Part shown: piece after piece, positions 15,645 through 24,352 of the stretch | Position numbering within the stretch: the stretch's first letter is position 1 | Layout: every line of letters starts with the position of its first letter | Position numbers and translations under genes: made by a program | The notes under the pieces: generated by a model | Databases searched by the model: none | The model's input: only the letters and a program-made list of their open reading frames with translations | Told to the model about the DNA's origin: nothing | Origin: Palsa-147 sp049279675 | GTDB taxonomy: Bacteria; Acidobacteriota; Terriglobia; Acidiferrales; UBA7541 | NCBI GenBank assembly: GCA_049279675.1 | Contig: JBAPOP010000053.1 | Span: 1-64,000, forward strand | Length of the DNA stretch: 64,000 bases | Reading direction: 5' to 3'

Positions 15645-18600
15645 CTATTTGCCGCCGCCCGATCCTTTTGCGGCGGCAGGCGTGCGGCCAACGAGCGACG
15701 CCTGCTCCTGCGGTGTCAGCGTAAACATATAGCGGACGAGCAAATCGGCCTGATCGCCCGTGTAGTGCTGTAATTCTGGCGATTGTGGCCCGTTGAAAAC
15801 CCAGTGATCGCCGGAACGCTTGAAAAGCCCGGACGGCATGGCGGTGCCGGGAATAATCTTCGCGGGATCGGTGATCCAACGTTCGGTCCAGGGCGTCTGC
15901 AACCGGTCCTTCGCGAGCAGGAAGTTTGGCGCGATGGCGGTCTTGTCGTGAGCCTCGTTGCCGGTGGCGTGGCACTTCAAGCATGGCGCGGCCGGATTCG
16001 TAAAGAGGTTGCGAGCGAGTGTGCGCTCTTCGGCCGTCATTTCCGGCGCCTTCGGCGGAATGTATGGATCGGGCTGGGACGAGAGCGCCTCGAAGAATAG
16101 AACGAGCTTGCGGATTTCGTCGTCGGAGAGCGTAAACGTCGGCATCCGTACTTGCAAGTACGAACGGACTCCGTTCCGATTCGTGTCAGTTGTGCTCAAC
16201 GACGGATTCGCGAGGAATCCCTTCAACCATTCCGGATTCACGCGCGCGCCTTCGGTAGTCAATACCGGCGGCAAATTGGCATGGTTCTCGCCCTGATACA
16301 TCGGCAAATCCATCAAAATCGATCGCTGCCCGATTCCAATTTGATGGCAGCCGATGCAGTTGTATTTCGTGACGATCCACCAGCCGTCCTGAATATATCG
16401 GCGGCGATCCGCTGGACGGTACATGTATTCCGGCGGAAGCGTGGGATCTGTGCTGCCGAGCAGGAATGTGACGAGCGATTCGAGTTCTTGATTCGAGCGC
16501 AGATTCGGCTTGGGCATGCGCAAGGCGTCCATCGGATTCGTGTGATATTTCCCGATGTCGTACACGCCGGGATTGCTCAGCTTCTGCTCGAAGAATCCCT
16601 TCGAATCGAACCAAGCGGTTTGCTTGCCGTCGCGCATGGAAGGCTTGCCGTCGGGGAGCACGCCGCGCTTGGCGTCTTCCGTGAACAAAGCGAAATCAAG
16701 GCGCTCGATGGGCTTGCTGCCTTCATTCGTGAGTTCGGTGCCGATGCGGCCTTCGTCCTCGAGCCCGCCGATCTCATGGCATCCGGCGCAGCCGTAGTGT
16801 CGCACGAGATCCTGGCCTTTTGTTCTGAGCGCCGGATCGTCCATGTAATTCGCGGCCGCGTAGCTTGCGTCGGCGTGCTTCTGCGCCATGAGGTACGTCG
16901 CGATGTCGCGCGCGTCCTCAATGGGCAGCCGCAAGCTCGGCATCACCGTCGGTTGCTGGACGACCAGTTCATGCCCGTCATTCGGACAGCGAGAATGATC
17001 GAGATCAAAAACATACGGCAAATTGTGCTTCGCGTAGTCCTCAGGGCCGAGATCGCGCTTCTCATACGGGCAGTATGGGCGAGTGCGCTGGCGCGGGTTG
17101 TGAACCCAGCGGACGATGTAATCGTAATTATCCTTTTCACCCACGCGGCTCAAATTCGCGGCAAACGTTCCGCCGACCAAATTCGGGCCCTCGCCAATCG
17201 AGTGGCATGCGAGGCAGCCGCGCGACTCGAAGAGTTCCTTGCCATGCGCGGCATTGCCCGGCGGCTGGTGCTCGAGCGCCGGGCTCGTCAAGCCTTGTTG
17301 CCAGATGAATGCAGCGATCGCGGGAATGTCATCGTCCGACGGGAATCGGAATTGCGGCATTTTCGTGGTCGGTCGAAATTCGTGCGTGTGGCCAAGCCAG
17401 TACGGAATCCACTCTTTGCGGAGCTTCATCCGCGCTTCTTTTAAATCCGGACCGACTTTCTTGACTTCTTCCAGGAGCGTGTGGCTGCGGCGCTCGTCTT
17501 CGACGATTTGCGTGTCTATGCGGCTGACGGTGACCGTAAGATTTGTAGCCTTGGCGTAGAAGGCGTTCGCGGCTGCGTTATCCGGAGCGTTGTCGCCGAG
17601 TTTCTGAAGTCGCGGAATCTCGAGCTCGTCCTGCACTTTGTCGCTTGAGAGCTGCGCAATCTGCTGGCGGGTGGAGACAAGCAACTCGTCTTGATTATCG
17701 AAACCCTGGAACCGATGGCAGCCAATGCAGCCACGCTGGCGATAAAGCTGCTTACCCTCATTCAGCACCGCTGCGTGATCCGTCACCATATCAGCCGAGT
17801 GGCATTGCTGACAGCCGGCGCCGTAATTCTCAGAATAGTAGAGCGGCCAGAGCCAGTGTTCATATCGTCCGTGACCGCGACGTACCGAATCGATCGCGCG
17901 CCCATTGCCACCATGGCATGGCGAACATCCGAATTTCTCGAGCGTGTGAATCTTCAGAAGTTCGGGATCGGGATGGCTCGTGAACGGCGCATCGTTGCTC
18001 TTCGCCATTCCAAGGTCGGCCTTCGTCACCGTCATCTGCGCAGGCACGAGCTTTTGATCCGTGCCGACGTGGCAAGACTGGCAGCGATCCACGAGACCCG
18101 CGCCGCCAAGATTGTTAATGGATGCTCCCGAAGGATTCACGTTGATCTGAATCAGCGTTTCATCCCAATCGCGAGCGCTCGTGAGCAAGCCTTCGAGAGC
18201 GGCGGAGTTCAGTCCAGGCAAATGATCGGACAGATACAGATTCGCCTGAATGCGCGCGGCCTTTCCCGCCGCGTCGTTATCGCCGCGTTCGGCAACTAGA
18301 GCGGCGCGCTTCGCCATCAGGCTCGTAAAGGTATCGTTGAGTTCGTCGGCGGTAAACTTCCTGTCTTTTTCGATCTGTCCGTTGGCGAGCGGCCAATCCA
18401 CTTTCCAGGGACCCTTCTTTGCTTCGTCGAGCTCCTTGAAACGCGATTCCTTCTCGCTTTTATCGGTCGCTGGCGTGATTTCGTATTCGTAGACAAGATG
18501 CCCGATTTTCCCGCGAGCATCCTTGAAGGCATCGCCGATCGCGGCGCGCTGCGTATCAAGAATCCCGATCTGCTGCGCGATTTCGTCGTCCTTCGCCTTC

Positions 18601-18902
18601 GCTGCCGCCTCGAGAGCATCAGCCTTTTCCGCGAGTGCCTTGTAATCCGGCGAAGAATAGACAGCGGCCTCGAGCTTCTTCTGCTGAGCGACGTCCTTCT
18701 GGAGGTAGGACGAGTAGGCAGTCGCAAACCGCCGCTGATAAAGTCGCCACGGCCGAAGGCCATACATCTCGTCCCACATGGACCACGCTACGGTCACCAT
18801 CAGCAAGACCGCCGCGATCATCAACGGAAAGCTGAAGGAACTACCGGTGATCGGATCGTCCGGCGGGACTGTGGGCGGGGCTTTGGGCGGAACGTCAGGC
18901 AA
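15645..18902 (-). CDS. Membrane-anchored octahaem cytochrome c of the bc-type complex
   Basis: This 1085-residue protein has eight CxxCH haem-binding motifs: CQSCH (274), CSPCH (326), CQQCH (364), CIGCH (392), CLACH (563), CAGCH (705), CIGCH (849) and CLKCH (974). A Pro-rich N-terminus precedes one membrane anchor (PLMIAAVLLMVTVAWSMW, about residues 27-44), then a coiled-coil-rich region to about residue 230. The spacing suggests a packed four-haem unit followed by four separate cytochrome c-like domains. It directly follows the Rieske and cytochrome b genes and no ordinary cytochrome c1 is present, so it probably carries electrons out of the complex. The start is taken as TTG 18902 because AGGAGG (18914-18909) lies six bases before it; the frame is open to an earlier TTG at 18923. 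Confidence 0.92.
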   Translation of the reverse strand: MPDVPPKAPPTVPPDDPITGSSFSFPLMIAAVLLMVTVAWSMWDEMYGLRPWRLYQRRFATAYSSYLQKDVAQQKKLEAAVYSSPDYKALAEKADALEAAAKAKDDEIAQQIGILDTQRAAIGDAFKDARGKIGHLVYEYEITPATDKSEKESRFKELDEAKKGPWKVDWPLANGQIEKDRKFTADELNDTFTSLMAKRAALVAERGDNDAAGKAARIQANLYLSDHLPGLNSAALEGLLTSARDWDETLIQINVNPSGASINNLGGAGLVDRCQSCHVGTDQKLVPAQMTVTKADLGMAKSNDAPFTSHPDPELLKIHTLEKFGCSPCHGGNGRAIDSVRRGHGRYEHWLWPLYYSENYGAGCQQCHSADMVTDHAAVLNEGKQLYRQRGCIGCHRFQGFDNQDELLVSTRQQIAQLSSDKVQDELEIPRLQKLGDNAPDNAAANAFYAKATNLTVTVSRIDTQIVEDERRSHTLLEEVKKVGPDLKEARMKLRKEWIPYWLGHTHEFRPTTKMPQFRFPSDDDIPAIAAFIWQQGLTSPALEHQPPGNAAHGKELFESRGCLACHSIGEGPNLVGGTFAANLSRVGEKDNYDYIVRWVHNPRQRTRPYCPYEKRDLGPEDYAKHNLPYVFDLDHSRCPNDGHELVVQQPTVMPSLRLPIEDARDIATYLMAQKHADASYAAANYMDDPALRTKGQDLVRHYGCAGCHEIGGLEDEGRIGTELTNEGSKPIERLDFALFTEDAKRGVLPDGKPSMRDGKQTAWFDSKGFFEQKLSNPGVYDIGKYHTNPMDALRMPKPNLRSNQELESLVTFLLGSTDPTLPPEYMYRPADRRRYIQDGWWIVTKYNCIGCHQIGIGQRSILMDLPMYQGENHANLPPVLTTEGARVNPEWLKGFLANPSLSTTDTNRNGVRSYLQVRMPTFTLSDDEIRKLVLFFEALSSQPDPYIPPKAPEMTAEERTLARNLFTNPAAPCLKCHATGNEAHDKTAIAPNFLLAKDRLQTPWTERWITDPAKIIPGTAMPSGLFKRSGDHWVFNGPQSPELQHYTGDQADLLVRYMFTLTPQEQASLVGRTPAAAKGSGGGK

Positions 18903-18962
18903 GCCGTGCCTCCTCGGAAGCAAAACGAGTGATTTCCATTCGGGAGAATCCGCGCCGAGAGA

Positions 18963-19946
18963 TCAAATGCTGAACCATGGAGTCACCCAAATGTATTTGA
19001 TCGTAAAAACGAGTCGCAAAAGGATTTTCACCGGAAGCGAAATCATCAAAATCAGAAACGTGTACATGGTGATGAGCTGTACAAGACTCATCCGGCGGTA
19101 CATCTTGCGGCTAAAGTCGGTCATCATGCAGATCTTGTGGACCACAAGCCCTGCGACGATGAAAAAAATCGTGAGCGGGAATATGCCAAAGATCACGCGC
19201 GCCCAAATCGCCGCGTTCGGCTTCGCCGACGCGGGAAGCAGCAGCGCGAGCCACGAGCCATTGATCCTGAATACCTCATCGAGGTTTCGGTTCACGGCGT
19301 AATCGACGCGTTCCGCGTCCCAAGTTTGACCGGGCCAGAACCACATCCATCCCGGACCGCGAATGAACGTCCCGATGACAATCATGACGACCCAAAGACC
19401 GATGAAGCCGACAAGGAAAGTCCAAATTGCGAACCGGCGCTGATGGTACGTGTAATAGCCGTTGCCCAGCGGGTTGGTGTCAATATATGGAACCGCCATC
19501 AGCCCAACGATGATCAGCGTCGGCATCACGACGCCGGCGATCCACGGATCGAAATAAACGAGCATTTCCTGGAGGCCGAGGAAATACCACGGCGCCTTCG
19601 CCGGATTCATCGTCACGTTTGGATTCGATGGTTCCTCGAGCGGAGCGTTCAGCGTCAAGGACCACGCCATGAGAATTACGGTCACGATAATCGCGACCAG
19701 AAATTCCATGCGCATCAGGTACGGCCAGGTGTGAACTTCGCGCTCCCATTTCGGATCCCACGGCTGCGTCTTGCGATATTGAGTTTTGGCAGCGGCGGGG
19801 TCCGAGCCGAGGACCGCTATCAATTTGTCGTTTGCGATGGCCTGGCGAAACGCGTACCACGTGTAGAACGGCACGAGAAAGAGGAGCGCAACGATCGGGA
19901 CGTTGTCCGGAGTCGAGACGACTTCCCAAATTTGACGCCAATCCAT
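18963..19946 (-). CDS. Cytochrome b C-terminal subunit (subunit IV-like) of the bc-type complex
   Basis: The 327-residue membrane protein matches the cytochrome b C-terminal domain (helices E-H), encoded separately as in b6f complexes. The quinol-site motif, PEWY in most relatives, reads KAPWYFLGLQEM here, so the usual Glu is replaced. The protein is about twice the size of plant subunit IV: it has an extra N-terminal membrane segment (VPIVALLFLVPFYTWYAF), a soluble loop with TQPWDPKWEREVHTWPYLMR, and extra C-terminal helices. It follows the cytochrome b gene by 20 bases. With that subunit and the Rieske protein it would form the quinol-oxidising core in the cytoplasmic membrane. Confidence 0.92.
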   Translation of the reverse strand: MDWRQIWEVVSTPDNVPIVALLFLVPFYTWYAFRQAIANDKLIAVLGSDPAAAKTQYRKTQPWDPKWEREVHTWPYLMRMEFLVAIIVTVILMAWSLTLNAPLEEPSNPNVTMNPAKAPWYFLGLQEMLVYFDPWIAGVVMPTLIIVGLMAVPYIDTNPLGNGYYTYHQRRFAIWTFLVGFIGLWVVMIVIGTFIRGPGWMWFWPGQTWDAERVDYAVNRNLDEVFRINGSWLALLLPASAKPNAAIWARVIFGIFPLTIFFIVAGLVVHKICMMTDFSRKMYRRMSLVQLITMYTFLILMISLPVKILLRLVFTIKYIWVTPWFSI

Positions 19947-19966
19947 CAGTTAGCCTCTCGCGTCAT

Positions 19967-20926
19967 TTACTGAAGTCCGCTCGGTCTCAGAATCACCGGA
20001 CGCGGCCCCTTCTCTTCCTTAATTTCCGATTCCAGCATCATCGGCGCCGGGCCGGATATTCCGCCGTCTTTACGCACCCGCCAGAAGTGGAGCGCCATAA
20101 AAATTGACGCGATCAACGGGATCGCGATGCAGTGCCAGATGTAGGCGCGCAGAAGCGCGTTCGCATCCACGATGGAACCGCCGAGCAATGCAAACCGGAC
20201 GTCGTTGTACGGTGTCATCCCCAATAAAGATCCAAACGGTCCTTCGTTGCCTAAGAGCGGCGTGGCTCGCGCCATGTTCGTGCCGACGGTGACGGCCCAG
20301 AATCCGAGTTGATCGTCCGGCAGCAAATAGCCCGTGAACGAAAGCAATAGCGTGAGAACCATCAAGAGAACGCCGATGCACCAATTGAATTCGCGCGGCC
20401 GCTTGTAAGAGCCCGTCATGAACACACGGAACATGTGCAGCCAGACGGCGATGATCATCAAGTGCGCCGCCCAGCGGTGCATATTGCGAAGCAATTTACC
20501 GAATGGGACGTCGTTTTCGAGATACAGAATGTCGCGGAAGGCCTGCACTTTCGACGGGTGATAATAAAACATCAGCAGAACGCCGGTGAACGTCAGCACG
20601 ATAAACAGATAAAACGTGATTCCGCCCATGCCCCATGTGAAGTTGTAGCGGACAGCGTCGCGATTTACTTTGGCCGGATGGAGGTGAAAGAAAACGTTGC
20701 TGAGCACGCTGAGCGCTCGATTGCGGGGCTCTTCGTCGTGCTTGACGCGGAAAATGGAGCGGTAGAGCTGAGTTTTTTCCGGCTGCTTCAGCTCTTCGAT
20801 CTGGTCCTTGGCCTTAGACTGGACCGTCTCTTTCAGGGCCTTCGCGGAATCCTGAACCTGTTCGAGGACACCGGTTTTGCGGCCGTTCCCACCATTGCCG
20901 CCATTTGGGCCCTTTTCGTCCGGCAT
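19967..20926 (-). CDS. Cytochrome b N-terminal subunit (b6-like) of the bc-type complex
   Basis: The 319-residue protein has a charged N-terminal extension (about 90 residues) before four membrane helices. The haem ligands are His150 and His164 (13 residues between) and His265 and His280 (14 residues between); the 14-residue second spacing and the RKDGGISGP motif are those of cytochrome b6 rather than mitochondrial cytochrome b. The cysteine that binds the extra haem c of b6 proteins is not there: the matching site reads WGMGG, with Gly99. The ATG at 20926 is preceded by GGGGG; TTG 20935 is less likely. The 39 bases after the Rieske gene indicate one operon. Confidence 0.95.
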   Translation of the reverse strand: MPDEKGPNGGNGGNGRKTGVLEQVQDSAKALKETVQSKAKDQIEELKQPEKTQLYRSIFRVKHDEEPRNRALSVLSNVFFHLHPAKVNRDAVRYNFTWGMGGITFYLFIVLTFTGVLLMFYYHPSKVQAFRDILYLENDVPFGKLLRNMHRWAAHLMIIAVWLHMFRVFMTGSYKRPREFNWCIGVLLMVLTLLLSFTGYLLPDDQLGFWAVTVGTNMARATPLLGNEGPFGSLLGMTPYNDVRFALLGGSIVDANALLRAYIWHCIAIPLIASIFMALHFWRVRKDGGISGPAPMMLESEIKEEKGPRPVILRPSGLQ

Positions 20927-20965
20927 TAGAACCAACCCCCTGTGTCACGCGTCTACGCAGTGCAA

Positions 20966-21553
20966 CTAAACGTTCAGAAAAGCTCCCGGATCGTTGAAGT
21001 GGTTCACTCCTGCGCGCGGATCATCCACGTAGAGGCGGCTCGTGTCCACCACTACCTTGCCCGTCGGGTCGAGCTGAACGAACGCGCGATCCATCGGACG
21101 CGGCGCTGGTCCTTCGAAATTCACGCCCTCACTGTCGTAACCGCTGCCGTGGCACGGACACTTGAATTTATTTTCCGACGGCTTCCACTCCGGCGTGCAA
21201 CCGAGATGCGTGCAACGCGCGAAGATAACGAATATCCGGTCGGGCTCTTTCACTACCCACACGCGATTCGTCATCAGGTAGCGCTGATCGATTCCAAGGC
21301 TGAAGTCCGACGGGAAGCCGATGGTGAAAATCGTGTTGGGTTCGTAAAGCGCGCGGGGGAAGAAAAACCGGAGGAACATCAAAAAATTAACGCCGAGGTA
21401 GCCCCAAATACAAGCCCACACGATTCGGCGGCGGCCTTTATTAATTCTTCCGACCGCTTCCTTGCTCTCCGCAGCAGCTTTTCCGCTGCCAGCGGCCGGT
21501 GCAGCAGGCGCGGTCGCCGCCTGTGCGACCTTTCCGTCAGTTTGATCTGCCAT
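20966..21553 (-). CDS. Rieske [2Fe-2S] protein of the bc-type complex
   Basis: The 195-residue protein has an Ala-rich N-terminus, one membrane anchor (IVWACIWGYLGVNFLMFLRF) and a C-terminal Rieske fold with both cluster loops intact: CTHLGC and CPCHGSGYDSEG. The two Cys and two His hold a [2Fe-2S] cluster that takes one electron from quinol and passes it to a c-type haem, here presumably the octahaem protein. The ATG at 21553 is taken over an upstream frame because it begins the polar leader directly before the anchor. It is the first gene of the complex operon, about 70 bases after a near-consensus promoter. Confidence 0.95.
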   Translation of the reverse strand: MADQTDGKVAQAATAPAAPAAGSGKAAAESKEAVGRINKGRRRIVWACIWGYLGVNFLMFLRFFFPRALYEPNTIFTIGFPSDFSLGIDQRYLMTNRVWVVKEPDRIFVIFARCTHLGCTPEWKPSENKFKCPCHGSGYDSEGVNFEGPAPRPMDRAFVQLDPTGKVVVDTSRLYVDDPRAGVNHFNDPGAFLNV

Positions 21554-21627
21554 AGTTACGATAGGTAGTGCGGTCAGACTCCAGCGTTCTGTAAGTTCCA
21601 AAAATGCGCAAACTTACGTGCACTGGA

Positions 21628-21656
21628 TTTATATTCCGGCGTTGGAAAAGTGTCAA
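21628..21656 (-). promoter_or_regulatory. Strong sigma-70-like promoter of the bc-complex operon
   Basis: On the minus strand TTGACA (21656-21651), exactly 17 bases, then TATAAA (21633-21628). The -35 is perfect and the -10 has one mismatch to TATAAT. It lies in the 179-base gap between hemH and the Rieske gene and gives a leader of about 70 bases. Confidence 0.7.
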
Positions 21657-21732
21657 GCGGATAACGGAAATCTCTCAATACAAGGAACGACATAGGAACG
21701 ACAAATAGGGAGATCACTGAATGACACACGAA

Positions 21733-22725
21733 CTAAGAATCGCGCGGCGTATCGATTCCCTTCTCGAATCCCGCGGCCTTCAAGACAAGGTCCGCGAGGG
21801 CGCGAATGAAAATCACCGAATCGTTGAGAGCGCCCGTCATGGTGAACTCCTCGACGCCGAGCTTTTCTGCTTCTTCACGCGCTTCGATGTTGATTTCATG
21901 AAGCGTCTCGATGTGGTCGGTCACGAACGAAATCGGGATGACGAGCATTCGCTTGACGCCCTCATTGGCCAGCCGCTCGATCGCCTGCGTCAGTGAGGGC
22001 TCGAGCCATTTCTGCGGGCCAACGCGGCTCTGATAGCAGAGCACGCGCCGATTGGCCCACCCGCCACGCGCGAGGACGAGCCGCATCGTTTCTTCGATTT
22101 GCTGCGGATACGGATCGCCGGCCTTCACAAGCTTCATCGGCAGTCCGTGCGCGCTGAACACCAGAAACACATCGTCCGGCTTCTGCAATTCGGACAGCTT
22201 CTCGTCAACCCGAGCGCGCAGCGATTCAATGTACAACGGGTGGTTGTAAAAACTTTCGACGAGGCGTCCTTTTCCAGCGAGGCCGTCGCGCGTCTGGCGA
22301 TTCCACTCTTTCAGACTGCTCTTCGTGGTCGCGAAAGAATAGTGCGGGTAGAGAGGCAGAAGCACGAGATCGTCATATTTCTCGCACATTAGCGCGGCGA
22401 TCGCTTCGCTTGTAAGCGGATGCCAATAACGCATCGCTACGATCGTCTTCGCCTGAACCCACGGCGCAAGCATTTCTTCGAGCGCGGCTCCCTGCCGCTC
22501 CGTGAGGAAGCGAATCGGCGAGCCGCCGCCAATCTCCCGGTAATGTTCCGCCACGACTTTTGAGCGCCGTGTAGAAATAAATTTTGCCAATGCCCGCCGC
22601 GCAATCCACGCCATCGGAAAGTCGATGATGTCTGGGTCGCAGAAAAGATTGTAGAGAAAGGGTTCGACGGCTGCGGTGGTGTCCGGCCCGCCCAGCTGGA
22701 ATAGCACGATTGCGATCTTCTTCAA
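21733..22725 (-). CDS. hemH: Ferrochelatase
   Basis: The protein has about 330 residues and inserts Fe2+ into protoporphyrin IX to make protohaem. Family motifs are LFQLGGPD at the N-terminus, GGGSPI, MRYWHPLTSEAI, LPLYPHYSFATTKS, the catalytic histidine in FSAHGLPM, CYQSRVGPQKWLEP and a late IPISFVTDHIETLHEI with its conserved Glu. The start is taken as TTG 22725 because GAGG stands five bases before it and gives MKKIAIVLFQLGG; an ATG at 22749 adds MCSCSEVI. It comes 71 bases after ccmD on the same strand, so haem manufacture is coupled to the haem export and attachment genes upstream. Confidence 0.96.
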   Translation of the reverse strand: MKKIAIVLFQLGGPDTTAAVEPFLYNLFCDPDIIDFPMAWIARRALAKFISTRRSKVVAEHYREIGGGSPIRFLTERQGAALEEMLAPWVQAKTIVAMRYWHPLTSEAIAALMCEKYDDLVLLPLYPHYSFATTKSSLKEWNRQTRDGLAGKGRLVESFYNHPLYIESLRARVDEKLSELQKPDDVFLVFSAHGLPMKLVKAGDPYPQQIEETMRLVLARGGWANRRVLCYQSRVGPQKWLEPSLTQAIERLANEGVKRMLVIPISFVTDHIETLHEINIEAREEAEKLGVEEFTMTGALNDSVIFIRALADLVLKAAGFEKGIDTPRDS

Positions 22726-22796
22726 AATTACCTCAGAACACGAGCACATGGCGAAACAGCCCGCGAGAGCGGCGTGCCGCCAACATTACCGCGGTG

Positions 22797-22937
22797 CTAT
22801 TTGCGGCCGATTTGAGATTTCAGGCGCTCGATCTCTTCCCGAAGGCGATCGAGGCGACGCGCGATGGTGATTTGATAGCCGAAAAAGACGGCCCAGACGA
22901 TCATCCAGGCGACGAACAAGCTCTCAAAATTCTTCAT
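22797..22937 (-). CDS. ccmD: CcmD-like small haem exporter protein
   Basis: This short gene encodes 46 residues: MKNFESLFVAWMIVWAVFFG as one membrane helix, then a basic, coiled-coil tail (ARRLDRLREEIERLK). CcmD proteins have this layout and help release holo-CcmE from the CcmABC transporter. Its position between ccmC (34 bases upstream) and hemH supports the call. Sequence conservation in the family is low, so the evidence is size, topology and context. Confidence 0.85.
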   Translation of the reverse strand: MKNFESLFVAWMIVWAVFFGYQITIARRLDRLREEIERLKSQIGRK

Positions 22938-22971
22938 GGAATCAGCTCCTGCATCACTGCGCTCTCAAAAA

Positions 22972-23667
22972 TCATGCCTGCCCCGCCGAAGGAATCTGCC
23001 GCTCCGCTTCGATCCGCAGCTCTTCCACTTCGTATCGCGCGCGCTCGAGTTGATACCGCTGCCGAATCAGAATCACCATGACCGCGGTCATCGCGAGAAT
23101 GCACAGGTCGAACACCTTGTACATCGTGGGATCAAGACGCCCGGAGCCGCCAAGGATTACCGGCTGCGGATGCTGCGTTCGCCAAATGCGAATCGAGAAG
23201 TAGACGAGCGGCACATCGAGAAATAGAAATATGCCGTAGATCGCCGAGAACATGGAGCGGCGGTCTGGATCAGCAATCAGGTCGCGCAGAAGCAGAAACG
23301 AAATGTAGAGCAGCCAAAGGACCAGCGTTGACGTCAGCCGCGCGTCCCACGCCCACCAGATTCCCCACGCCGGTTTCGCCCAGATCGGGCCGGTAATCAG
23401 CACTACCATGTTGAACGCGACGCCGACCTCAGCCGCCGCGACGGCGAGCCAATCCCAGTGCGGCTTGCGGCCAACGAGGTAGCCGATATTCGCGACGAAA
23501 CAAATCGTGAACGCGATCAGCGCCACCATGCCGCTCGGCGCATGAAAATAAAAAATCCGCTGAATCGCGTGCATCGTCGATTCATCCGGAGCGATGAACA
23601 GCGCCGCGTAGCCGCCGAATCCCATCAATGCGCCTACCGCTATCGCCGGAATCAAGTGCTTTGTCAA
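22972..23667 (-). CDS. ccmC: Haem exporter protein CcmC
   Basis: The 231-residue, six-helix protein is of the haem-handling protein family. The tryptophan-rich haem loop is seen as WGIWWAWDARLTS, flanked by the two expected histidines (FYFHAPSGMVAL near residue 40 and the later RTQHPQPVI). CcmC loads haem onto CcmE on the outer face of the membrane. It starts ten bases after ccmB and is followed by ccmD. Length and motifs are normal. The C-terminal basic helix (RARYEVEELRIEAER) is longer than in E. coli CcmC. Confidence 0.95.
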   Translation of the reverse strand: MTKHLIPAIAVGALMGFGGYAALFIAPDESTMHAIQRIFYFHAPSGMVALIAFTICFVANIGYLVGRKPHWDWLAVAAAEVGVAFNMVVLITGPIWAKPAWGIWWAWDARLTSTLVLWLLYISFLLLRDLIADPDRRSMFSAIYGIFLFLDVPLVYFSIRIWRTQHPQPVILGGSGRLDPTMYKVFDLCILAMTAVMVILIRQRYQLERARYEVEELRIEAERQIPSAGQA

Positions 23668-23677
23668 ATTGTCCGCC

Positions 23678-24352
23678 CTACTCCTGAAGCAAAAAATCTG
23701 AAAGCAGCCAAGACACCGTAAAAAACATCACGTCGAATCCGACCAGCAATTCGATCCACGTCGTTTGCAGCTCCGGCGTATCCGAAAGCAATCCGGCCGT
23801 CGCTTCAACCGCCGCGAGCAGCAGCGGAACGAGCACGGGAAGCAGCAGCAACGGCAGCAGGAGCTCGCGCATCCGCGCCTGCGCCGCAACCGCTGAGAAA
23901 ACCGTCCCCGTGACCGCCAAGCCGAATGTACCCAACGCGAGCACGAAGACCAGCCGCCCGAGCACCGGCAACAACTCTACATTGTAAAACACGGCGAAAA
24001 TTGGCAGCAAAAGAAGTTCGCATGCTCCCAGGAAAATTACGTTTGCCAAAATCTTGCCAAGAAGAATCGCGAATGGGCTGACTGGCGCGAGGCACAGCGC
24101 GTCCAGAGTGTCGTTCGCGTGCTCCCGCGCGAAAGAAGGCTGAAGCATCAGCGAGCCGGCGAAGAGCAGCGCAATCCACAGCAATCCCGGACCGAAGCGG
24201 CGCGATTCCGCGGCTGTCGGATCAAACGCGAAGCTGAACAGTACGACGACGACGAGCGCAAAAATGAAAGTGGTGTTGAGCAATTCGCGCGCGCGAAATT
24301 CTGCGCGCACTTCCTTGAGCAGAATTGTTGTGGCGGCGCGCGCAGTATTCAT
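23678..24352 (-). CDS. ccmB: Haem exporter protein CcmB
   Basis: The 224-residue protein has six membrane helices and forms the permease part of the CcmAB ABC transporter. Matching family marks are the N-terminal KEVRAEFRARE, WIALLFAGSLMLQPSFAREH and the conserved DTLDALCLAPVSPFAILLGK loop. The ATG directly follows the ccmA stop (TGAATG), indicating translational coupling. CcmAB uses ATP to release haem-loaded CcmE from CcmC. Confidence 0.95.
   Translation of the reverse strand: MNTARAATTILLKEVRAEFRARELLNTTFIFALVVVVLFSFAFDPTAAESRRFGPGLLWIALLFAGSLMLQPSFAREHANDTLDALCLAPVSPFAILLGKILANVIFLGACELLLLPIFAVFYNVELLPVLGRLVFVLALGTFGLAVTGTVFSAVAAQARMRELLLPLLLLPVLVPLLLAAVEATAGLLSDTPELQTTWIELLVGFDVMFFTVSWLLSDFLLQE

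Noticed and set aside
16152..17444. Long open frame on the plus strand opposite the octahaem cytochrome gene
   Set aside because: It is antisense to clear CxxCH-coding sequence and shows no domain or start signal; a shadow of high GC coding.
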